Below are positions 39,401 through 51,400 of a stretch of 64,000 nucleotides of DNA, one piece after another (the stretch's first letter is position 1; each line of letters starts with the position of its first letter). The DNA is from Liolophura sinensis (taxonomy: Eukaryota > Mollusca > Polyplacophora > Chitonida > Chitonidae). The DNA lies in assembly GCF_032854445.1 (NCBI RefSeq), contig NC_088301.1:1304001-1368000 (forward strand). Direction: 5' to 3'. The position numbers and the translations under genes were made by a program. The notes under the pieces are model-generated. The model did no database searches. It was not told where the DNA came from and saw only the letters and a program-made list of their open reading frames with translations.

Positions 39401-42400
39401 TAATCACTTTAAAATATGCTACTGTAATTCTTTACCTTTTTGCATGTTTGCAAGGTGTTTATTTATTTCATATTCTATGAACACTCGATAAAGTTTTTGC
39501 ACATCTGAAATTGCCCAGTCCAACTGATGTTGTTTTGTCACCAAAATGAAATTAAAAATGTGCATAATTTGCACTGACAGTTGCTCTTTCAAATGTGAAA
39601 AGCTTGAGGAATTATGGGACTTCTGTGTATTATTACCTGTAAATCTTGATTAATGCGATGTCCAGTCAGGAAGTGTTTTAGAGAATTGAGTTTGGGACAG
39701 AAGTCAACCATAACATAATACCAGCCAGATGTATGAGCTATAAAGCTGGTGTGTGACCCGTGAGCCTCTCACCAATGTGGTCGCTGTGAGTTGAAGTCCA
39801 GCTCATGCTGGCTTCCTCTCAAGCCATACGTGGAAAGGTCTGCCAGCAACCTGAGGATGGTTGTGGGTTTCGCCTGGGCTCTGCCCGGTTTCCACCCACC
39901 ATTATGCTGGCCTTAGTTGTATAAGTGAAATATTTTTGATTATGGCATAAAACACCAATCAGATAAATAAATAAAACTGATGTGTCTTCACTAATAAATC
40001 AGACTGACAGGAATGATGTTCAAATTAGTATTAATAATTTTTTTTTTTTTTTTTTTTTTTGATTTGTGTTTTACGCCGTACTCAAGAATATTTCACTTAT
40101 ACGACGGCGGCCAGCATTATGGTGGGTGGAAACCGGGCAGAGCCCGGCGGAAACCCACGACCATCCGCAGGTTGCTGACAGACCTTCTCACATACGGCCG
40201 GAGAGGAAGCCAGCATGAGCTGGACTTGAACTCACAGCGACCGCATTGGTGAGAGACTCCTGGGTCATTACGCTGCGCTAGCGCTTTAACCGACTGAGCC
40301 ACGGAGGCCCCAGTATTAATAATATTTTATTATCTGTCATTCAACTGACATGTTGTTATTCATTATTTAGACGTTCACTTTAATAACAAAGTTTTGTTTG
40401 TATATAAACCCGTTGCATGTGCAACAAGCTGAAAACCGTTTGTAACAGTGTGAGAAGAAGAGTGCTAAACATGTGTTAATGCCTTTTCTTTTCACCATTT
40501 TCAGGGATACAAGAAAGGCAGAGCCTACATTGTTGCTCAAGGTAAGTCATTTTTTCAACACTTCAGCGGACAGATTTTCATGGAAGGAACAAATTTCAAA
40601 TGGTCATTTTTTAAAACACAAAGTATAACAAACTATTTGATTTGAATTAAATGACTGATTGGTATTTTACACCTTAATCAAGAATATTTCACCTATACGA
40701 CAGCAGCCAGCATTATGGATTACATACATACGTCTAGGGAGGTACCAGCTCTGCCCAGTTTCCTTTCACCATAGTGCTGGCCGCTGTCATATTTAGGTAA
40801 AATATTCTTGAGATAGGTGTAAAACACCAATCGAATAAATAAATAAAATAAAGTCATTTTTATGCTCCAAGAAAAAAACTAAGAAGGCATTTTGTACCTT
40901 TTAAAATATAAGAACCAAACATGTGATTATGGCTGTTCTTTGACTGCCTGCTGTTTTGGTGATGTTTGTCTCTAGCTCCTGTGAAGACAACAAGCTTTGA
41001 CTTCTGGCGGATGATCTGGCAGGAGGACGTTGGTAAAATTGTGATGATCACCAAACTGGTGGAGGCTGGAAAGGTAAGTGTGTACAGTGTGCCAGGTAGT
41101 CCAGACTGGATACCAGCATGGGGGGTCAGCTTTGTAGATTTGCGAAAAATACCTTTTATTTTTTTAAATGTTTCAAAATTTCATTCTTTATAAACTAGTG
41201 AAAATTTAATATTAATTTTGTGTAATATGAGTTGGGTCAGATAGACAGTTTAAATATTAATGTTGAATATTATTAGTTTTCACAGAGACTTTATGCTGAG
41301 ATTTAATGTTATTGCCCTTTCTTCTGTCTTATTAAAACCTTGTCCTTTTATATTCAGCCTTGTATCTTCTGTTCTGACCTTTGCCCTCTTCAGTTCTGTG
41401 GTGTTTAGTGGTGTTTATATTGGGATCTCGTCCATATTTCAGGTGAAAAGTGAGCAGTACTGGTCTGACTTTGACACGCGGTCATTTGGCTCCTTCATAG
41501 TCCAGCTGGAGAGTTCTGTAGAGTTAGCAGACTTTACTCTAAGGACCTTCCTCGTTTATAATGCTGTGGTGAGTTTGCCAGAGTTTAGTGAACAAGGTCA
41601 AGAACTAAACTTTCACTTGAGTGGCCATTAGCCTTTGTTGCCATTTAAATGAATGCAGTGTTGAATAACTACTGTGCTTGTCATGTCCTTTTTTTGTTCC
41701 ATTCTGGTGTAAGCACCAACTTTTCAGTGACAGTGATGGTTGTACATTGTTGACATCTTTGTTCTCATTTTCAAGTCTGTATGGTTTGCAACTTCTTGAT
41801 GTATTTAGAGTGACCTTTCTCATGCAGCATTTCACAGCACCTTTCTCACGAATAAGAAGTGTGATAGTGTCTGATCTGAGATGTTGGGTTGAATAAATCA
41901 GGAAGTTAGAATCCATATTATGCCTTTGACTTGATTCATCAACAATTTCTAAATGGCAGTTTGATCAGTATGACAAGGAATTGTCATGGTGTAATTATGA
42001 CAAGGAATTGTCATGATGTAATTATGACAAGGAATTGTCATGATGTAATTATGACAAGGAATTGTCATGGTGTAATTATGACAAGGAATTGTCATGGTGT
42101 AATTATGACAAGGAATTGTCATGGTGTAATTATGACAAGGAATTGTCATGGTGTAATTATGACAAGGAATTGTCAAGGTGTAATTATGACAAGGAATTGT
42201 CAAGGTGTAATTATGACAAGGAATTGTCATGGTGTAATTATGACAAGGAATTGTCATGGTGTAATTATGACAAGGAATTGTCATGGTGTAATTATGACGA
42301 GGAATTGTCATGGTGTAATTATGACGAGGAATTGTCATCGTGTAATTATGACGAGGAATTGTCATGGTGTAATTATGACGAGGAATTGTCATGGTGTAAT

Positions 42401-45400
42401 TATGACAAGGAATTGTCATGATGTAATTATGACAAGGAATTGTCATGGTGTAATTATGTCGAGGAATTGTTATCGTGTAATTATGACAAGGAATTGTCAT
42501 GATGTATTTATGACGAGGAATTGTCATGGTGTAATTATGACAAGGAATTGTCATCATGTAATTACACATTTTAACATGTATTCTTGGCATTGATCTCAGT
42601 GACTGATGTTTTATTCCAGACGGAAGAGACTAGAACAATAAAACACTTCCACTTTACTTCCTGGCCGGATCACGGCGTCCCTCGTCACCCATTGGCTGTT
42701 CTGCTGTTCAGGAAGAAAATCGTTTCTGCCTCCACCTTGTGTTCAGGTCCCACGGTCGTCCACTGTAGGTGAGTGCCATTTGCTCACTGTAGGTAAGTGC
42801 CATTTTCTCACTGTAAGTGGTATTTGCTCACTGTAGGAGAGTACAGTTTGCTCAGTGTAGGTGAGTGCCATCTGCTCACTCTAAGTGAGTGGCATTTTTC
42901 CACTGTAGATGAGTGCAAGTTGCTGACTTTAGGTGTATGTCATTCACTGGCTGGCTCAGCTAGGAAGAGTCTCCTACTATGAGTGTACATGCACGTCTTG
43001 TAACATCAGCTAATCCCCCCAGCGTTTAATCCTCCAGAAAAATGGTGAAACAGGATTGTTTCTTGCTCTTGACGACATCCATTCTGTGATTACAAGGGAA
43101 CACACCACAGCTAATGTTCAAAAATATGATAAATTACCTTAACTTACGCCCATGACTTGGCCTGATTCTGAGAGTTTTCCGTGCCTCTGAAAAAGTTTTG
43201 CTAAAGAATATTATGATTATTATATATGTGCTCAAGAATATTTCATTTGTATGATGTTGTCCAGCATTATGGTGGGAGGAAACTGGGGAAATCCGCGACC
43301 ATCCGCAGGTTGCTGTCAGACCTTCCCATGTACGGGTAGAAGCCAGCAACATCTGTGTTCTGTGTGTTTCAGTGCAGTAATGGGGTAGATTGGCTATTAC
43401 ATCTGTGTTTTGTGTTGCAGTGCAAGGATAGGTAGATCTGGCTGTAACATCTGTGTTTTGTATGTTACAGTGCAGGAATGTGTCTGTCTGGCTGTTATAT
43501 CTGTGGCCTATGTGTTACAGTGCAGGGATGGATAGATCTGGCTGTTACATCTGTGTTTTGTATGTTACAGTGCAGGGATAGGTAGATCTGGCTGTTACAT
43601 CTGTGTCCTGTGTTACAGTGCAGGGATAGGTAGATCAGGCTGTCACATCTGTGTTCTGTGTGTTACAGTGCAGGGATGGATATATCTGGCTGTTACATCT
43701 GTGTTTTTGTGTTACAGTGCAGGGATAGGTAGATCTGGCTGTTACATCTGTGTTTTGTGTTACAGTGCAGGGATAGGTAGATCTGGGTGTTACATCTGTG
43801 TTCTGTGTGTTACAGTGCAGGGATAGGTAGATCTGGCTGTTACATCTGTGTTTTGTGTGTTGCAGTACAGGGATAGGTGGATCAGGCTGTTACATCTGTG
43901 TATTGTGTTACAGTGCAGGGATAGGTAGATCTGGCTGTTACATCTGTGTTCTGTGTGTTACAGTGTAGTGATGGGTACATCTGCCTGTCACTTCTATGTT
44001 TTGTGTGTTACAGTGCAGGGATAGGTAGATCTGGCTGTTACATCTGTGTTCTGTGTTACAGTGTAGTGATGGGTACATCTGCCTGTCACTTCTGTGTTTT
44101 GTGTGTTACAGTGCAGGGATAGGTAGATCAGGCTGTCACATCTGTGTTCAGTGTGTTACAGTGTAGTGATGGGTACATCTGGCTGTTACATCTGTGTTTT
44201 GTGTGTTACAGTGTAGTGATGGGTACATCTGCCTGTCACTTCTATGTTTTGTGTGTTACAGTGCAGGGATAGGTAGATCAGGCTGTTACATCTGTGTTTT
44301 GTGTTACAGTGCAGGGATAGGTAGATCAGGCTGTCACATCTGTGTTCTTTATGTTACAGTGTAGTGATGGGTACATCTGCCTGTCACTTCTGTGTTTTGT
44401 GTGTTACAGTGCAGGGATAGGTAGATCAGGCTGTCACATCTGTGTTCAGTGTGTTACAGTGTAGTGATGGGTGCATCTGGCTGTTATATCTATGTTTTGT
44501 GTGTTACAGTGCAGGGATAGGTAGACCTGGCTGTTACATCTGTGTTTTGTGTTACAGTGCAGGGATAGGTAGATCAGGCTGTCACATCTGTGTTCTTTGT
44601 GTTACAGTGTAGTGATGGGTACATCTGGCTGTTACATCTGTGTTTTGTGTGTTACAGTGCAGGGATAGGTAGATCAGGCTGTTACATCTGTGTTTTGTGT
44701 GTTACAATGCAGGGATACGTAGACCTGGCTGTTACATCTGTGTTTTGTGTGTTACAATGCAGGGATAGGTAGACCTGGCTGTTACATCTGTGTTCTGTGT
44801 GTTACAGTGTGGGGATAGGTAGATCTGGCTGTTACATCTGTGTTCTGTGTTGCAGTGCAGGGATAGGTAGATCTGGCTGTTACATCTGTGTTTTGTGTGT
44901 TACAGTGCAGGGATAGGTAAATCTGGCTGTTACATCTGTGTTTTTGTGTTACAGTGCAGGGATAGGTAAATCTGGCTGTTACATCTGTGTCTTTGTGTTA
45001 CAGTGCAGGGATAGGTAAATCTGGCTGTTACATCTGTGTTTTTGTGTTACAGTGCAGGAATGGGTAGACCTGGCTGTTACATCTGTGTTTTGTGTGTTAC
45101 AGTGCAAGGATAGGTAGACGTGGCTGTTACATCTGTGTTTTGTATTACAGTGCAGGGATAGGTAGACCTGGCTGTTACATCTGTGTTTTGTGTTACAGTG
45201 CAGGGATAGGTAGACCTGACTGTTACATCTGTGTTCTGTGTGTGACAGTGAAGGGATAGGTAGACCTGGCTGTTACATCTGTGTTCTGTGTGTTACATAT
45301 CTGTGTTTTTATGTTACATTGCAGGGATAGGTAAATCTGGCTGTTACATCTGTGTTTTTGTGTTACAGTGCAGGGATAGGTAAATCTGGCTGTTACATCT

Positions 45401-48400
45401 GTGTTTTGTGTTACAGTGCAGGGATTGGTAAATCTGGCTGTTACATCTGTGTTTTGTGTTACAGTGCAGGGATTGGTAAATCTGGCTGTTACATCTGTGT
45501 TTTTGTGTTACAGTGCAGGGATTGGTAAATCTGGCTGTTACATCTGTGTTTTGTGTTACAGTGCAGGGATAGATAGACCTGGCTGTTACATCTATGTTCT
45601 GTGTGTTACAGTGCGGGGATTGGTAAATCTGGCTGTTACATCTGTGTTTTTGTGTTACAGTGCAGGGATAGGTAAATCTGGCTGTTACATCTGTGTTTTG
45701 TGTTACAGTGCAGGGATTGGTAGATCTGGCTGTTACATCTGTGTTTTTGTGTTACAGTGCAGGGATTGGTAGATCTGGCTGTTACATCTATGTTCTGTGT
45801 GTTACAGTGCGGGGATTGGTAAATCTGGCTGTTACATCTATGTTCTGTGTGTTACAGTGCAGGGATAGGTAGACCCGGCTATTACATCTGTGTTCTATGT
45901 TACAGGGCAGGGATAGGTAGATCAGGCTGTTACATCTATGTTCTGTGTGTTACAGTGCGGGGATTGGTAGATCAGGCTATTACATCTGTGTTTTGTGTGT
46001 TACAGTGCAGGGATAGGTAGATCTGGCTGTTACATCTGTGTTTTTGTGTTACAGTGCAGGGATAGGTAGACCTGGCTGTTACATCTGTGTTTTTTTGTGT
46101 TACAGTGCAGGGATAGGTAGATCTGGCTGTTACATTGCTCTGGATATTCTAATACAGCAAGCTGCCAGAGAAAAACGCGTAGATGTCTACAACACTGTGG
46201 TCAGGCTGCGACAACAACGTGCTAACCTCATTCCATCCTTGGTAAGTAGAGCCGTCAAGTATGAGTGTAGACCATGTAAACTTGTTTTTGTTTGTTAGTT
46301 TCTGTTTACAATCTGTCAAATTATTTCTCGGCTTAAAGGTTTTGTGCTACATAGTATAATGTATATGAACGTGCATATTAACATATTTTACATGGGGTGT
46401 ACAATATGGAATAAATTGTATATTCTCCAGTATTAGGCATTCTCACTGTGAGATTTTGAAATATTTTGTTCTTATTACAATAAAAAAATTCCTAAGTCTA
46501 GTAGAAAAAATGTTGGTAAATTTATCTGGGCATATTTCACATAATCCTCTGAAGAACTTTTATAATATACACCAGAAAAAGATGCGACAGACATTGGGGA
46601 TGTAAATCTTATAAAAATAAAATTACGTTATTGTAGTTAAAATACTATATGCAAATGTGATGAAAAAAAAAAAATTGTTTGTGTGAAGGTGTGCTCAAGT
46701 GTGAACTAATTGTAGGTTGTGGTTTTTTCCATTTTTCCACGTTTTTTTCTCTCATGTAAATGAGATGTTATGAATGGGTAATAAATCTGATAATACAGAT
46801 TTTGTATCATTATATTGTGGCGTGTTTTAGGAGCAGTATGTCTTCTTGTATGAAGCATTGCTTGAGGCGATCTGGTTCGAGGACACAAGTATATCACAGA
46901 CAGAGTTCAAAAAGAAATTTCAAGAATTGGTAGAGGATGACGAATCTGGGATGAGCAAACTTCAGGAAGAGTTTGAGGTATGTCTTGTTATTGGGGTGGT
47001 AGTCATCATACAGCTTGTCATATTCTATTGACACCTGTCAGGTTTGAACAACCTTCAGGAAGAGTTTGACAGTTTGAGGTATGTCGTATTACTGGGATGG
47101 TAGTCATCATACAGCTTGTCATATTCTATTGACACCTGTCAGGTATGAACAACCTTCTGGAAGAGTTTGACAGTTTGAGGTATGTCTTATTATTGGGGTG
47201 GTAGTCATCATACAGCTTGTCATATTCTATTGACACCTGTCAGGTATGAACAACCTTCTGGAAGAGTTTGACAGTTTGAGGTATGTCTTATTATTGGGGT
47301 GGTAGTCATCATACAACTTGTCATATTCTATTGACACCTGTCATATTCTATTGACACCTGTCAGGTATGAACAACCTTCTGGAAGAGTTTGACAGTTTGA
47401 GGTATGTCTTATTATTGGGGTGGTAGTCATCATACAGCTTGTCATATTCTATTGACACCTGTCAGGTATGAACAACCTTCTGGAAGAGTTTGACAGTTTG
47501 AGGTATGTCTTATTATTGGGGTGGTAGTCATCATACAGCTTGTCATATTCTATTGACACCTGTCAGGTATGAACAACCTTCTGGAAGAGTTTGACAGTTT
47601 GAGGTATGTCTTATTATTGGGGTGGTAGTCATCATACAGCTTGTCATATTCTATTGACACCTGTCAGGTATGAACAACCTTCTGGAAGAGTTTGACAGTT
47701 TGAGGTATGTCTTATTATTGGGGTGGTAGTCATCATACAGCTTGTCATATTCTATTGACACCTGTCAGGTATGAACAACCTTCTGGAAGAGTTTGACAGT
47801 TTGAGGTATGTCTTATTATTGGGGTGGTAGTCATCATACAGCTTGTCATATTCTATTGACACCTGTCAGGTATGAACAACCTTCTGGAAGAGTTTGACAG
47901 TTTGAGGTATGGCTTATTACATACATAGTATATTGCAAGATGCTTCCACATTTCACAGCTAGTGCACATGTTTACAAGTAAGGGATCACGTTGCCAGGAT
48001 ATGTCAGTGGTCGCAAATAGATTCACACCTTTTAACAATAGTCGTACGTCTCAGCACGTCTCCTCCGCTTAGTCCAGTGGAGAGATTGTCGTGATCCCTC
48101 CAGTAGAGGCTTCCAAGCGTGCTACGAGTGGTAGACAGTTGACGTTTGGTCTGGGCAATTTAATGGCTGCCAGAAGTGTAATTTTACCATTCAAGACTTA
48201 GTAATGTCCTCAGTAGTAGAACAAATTATTAAAGAACACAACATTGATATGTATATGTGTGCTTCCTGTATTTCGCAGCTACTGGAATCCGTGAAGCCAG
48301 TGCTGAAGGAGTCTGAAATCCGCTCTGCATTAATCCCTGAGAATGTGGTCAAGAACAGACATAAGGACATCCTTGCAGGTAAAACAACCCTGACTAAAGC

Positions 48401-51400
48401 CATGATCTCGCATACTTATTTATAATTTTTGTGCTGTGTTGCAGTGCTCTCAAGAATATTTCTCTTGTATAACGGGCCTCAGCATATGTGGTGGGTGGAG
48501 GGAACTGAGTAAAACTTGAGGGGTGGCGCTCCACCTCTCACCCACCTGGTAAAGTGCTCGACAGTGGTCTTCACTGAAAGTAGTGAGCCAAGCCAATGGG
48601 ACCTCCTGTGAGGAAAACCCCATTAGATGGCTCTTCCAGCAAGGCCTCTAATCCCATTAGATGGCTCTTCCAGCAAGGACTCTAATCCCATTAGATGGCT
48701 CTTCCAGCAAGGCCTCTAATCCCATTAGATGGCTCTTCCAGCAAGGCCTCTCATCCCATGTAGATATAAAACAAATCTCAGCCAGCCGTGTTTCAGGGTT
48801 AGTTGCTCATCCTACAAATAAATGATCACGTAACATGATCATCCTGATGTGGTCATATGTTCAAATCCAGCTGACATCTGATGACTCTTTGTGGCAAATA
48901 TGTCACGCACAGTGATGCAGAGGTTTCCCCTGCGATTTAACACCTACTTTTTCAAATTCAATACTTTTTTCCAATTTTGCCATAACTATGGAAATTATGG
49001 AAATGCACAAATCAGTTTGACAAATAGAAAATACTATATGCTTGTTCAGTTAGCATGAGATCATTACTAATGGGTAACATTGTAAATGACCTAAAATTGC
49101 GTCCTTGATGAAGTTTTGTACCTGTTTTTTGTAAGTAGATAAATGTAGGTGTTTTGTAGGCTGCTGGGATGGTAGGATGATACCTGAGTTTTGGCAGCAA
49201 ATCTGATACTGTGACATTTAATTGAGCTTTTAATGCAATTTGGGGGGCGGGGACATTTTAGGTAAAATACATGTACAGTATGTTCTAAATTTGTATTTCA
49301 TACTTGTTTATTTACAATTTATGTTGATAATGCATGGATGATATTCTCTGGTTTCAGGAGACCAGCATCGTCCATTTTTATCCACCCACCATGCTGGCAG
49401 CACAGATTACATCAACGCTGTGAAAATACCCGTGAGTATTACACAAAGATCTAACCAAAAACTCCTCATGCTGTAAAATATTGGTGAGTATTACACAAAG
49501 ATCTAACCAAAAACTCCTCATGCTGTAAAATATTGGTGAGTATTATACAAAGATCTAACTAAAAACTCCTCATGCTGTAATATATTGGTGAGTATTACAC
49601 AAAGATCTAACCAAAAACTCCTCATGCTGTAAAATATTGATGAGTATTACACAAAGATCTAACTAAAAACTCCTCATGCTGTAAAATATTGGTGAGTAGT
49701 ACACAATACATACTCCATACACCTCATGCATCGCTCTCTACATTCGCTTTCATCACTGCCACCACTAGCAAATTTTGTACAGAAGTATTGAACAATGTCA
49801 AGGTCACTAGGGTCACAGTGTTGAGGCAGGAGGTGTGGTCGGAAACCACTAAAACTCTGTCTAAACCTTTGGTTATTAGAACACCATATACACCAATTCA
49901 CTCTCTGTATCAAAAATATCTCAAGATGATTGTAACCAACACTAGTAGTGGTGGGGGCCTCTGTGGCTCAGTCAGTGTGGGGGCCTCCGTGGCTCAGTCA
50001 GTGGTGGGGGCCTCCGTGGCTCAGTCGGTTAGCACGCTAGCGCAGCGTAATGGCCCAGGAGCCTCTCACCAATGCGGTCGCTGTGAGTTCAAGTCCAGCT
50101 CATGCTGGCTTCCTCTCCGGCCATAAGTGGGAAGATCTGGCAGCAACCTGCTGATGGTTATGGGTTTCCCCTGCGGCTCTGCCCGGTTTCCTCCCACCAT
50201 AATGCTGGCCGCCGTTGCATAAGTGAAATATTCTTGAATACAGCGTAAAACACCAATCAAATAAATAAACAAATAGTAGTGGTGAGGCTAAGAGTAAATA
50301 AGCCTACACATGTACGTGCATAGCACAGACTCCAAAGACCAAACTTGGCTGCTTGGAGTTCGATAGAAATTCATCTTCATAGTGTTTATAGACATGGTTT
50401 TATCAATTGCCGAAAGTTTTGATATAAATATGGTGACAACTGGTGTTGAGGAAAACTATGAGATTTCACAACTGTAATATTATTTTGTGTACCTGTCATT
50501 ACAGAGTTACCGACAGAACACAGTATTTTTCATCACAGAGGTGCCATTACCATTCATCGTGATGGATTTCTGGCGCCTGGTTTATGACCACACCTGTAGT
50601 ACCATTGTGCTGCTTGGAGACATCAATGTTAAAGATAAGGTACGTCAGTTAACCTGTAGTACCATTGTGCTGCTGTGAGGCGTCAATGTTAAAGATAAGA
50701 TACATCAGTTAACCAGTGGTACCATAGTGTTGCTGGGAGACATCAATATCAAAGATAAGGTACGTCAGTTAACCGGTGGTACCATCGTGCTGTTGGAAGA
50801 CATCGATCTCAAAGATAAGGTACATCAGTTAACCTGTAGTACCATTGTGCTGTTGGGAGTTGTCAGTATCAAAGATAAGGTACATCAGTTAACCTGTAGT
50901 ACCATTGTGCTGTTGGGAGTCGTCAATATCAAAGATAAGGTACATCAGTTAACCTGTAGTAACATGATGCTGCAGTGAGGCGTCAATATTAAAGATAAGG
51001 TAGATCAGTCAACCTGTGGTACCATTGTGCTGCTGGGAGTTGTCAGTATCAAAGATAAGGTACATCAGTTAACCTGTAGTACCATTGTGCTGCTGGGAGA
51101 CATTGATATCAGATATAAGGTACATCAGTTAACCTGTGGTACCATTGTGCTGCTGGGAGTTGTCAGTATCAAAGATAAGGTACATCAGTTAACCTGTAGT
51201 ACCATTGTGCTGCTGGGAGACATTGATATCAGATATAAGGTACATCAGTTAACCTGTGGTACCATTGTGCTGCTGTGAGGCGTCAATATTAAAGATAAGA
51301 TATATTAGTCAACCTGTAGTACCATTGTGCTGCTGGGAGACATTGATATCAAAGATGAAGTACGTCAGTCAACCTGAAGTACCATTGTGCTGCTGTGAGG

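Noticed and set aside
40210-40311. tRNA gene
   Set aside because: A- and B-box-like segments belong to the head of a SINE; no credible cloverleaf or anticodon arm, and the same sequence recurs in other SINE copies.
42062-42421. SWCNYDKEL repeat peptide as a secreted repeat protein
   Set aside because: Another frame of the 27-bp intronic satellite, between two phosphatase exons.
41931-42593. 220- and 213-codon ORFs on opposite strands
   Set aside because: 27-bp palindromic repeat; similar peptides on both strands follow from the hairpin unit.
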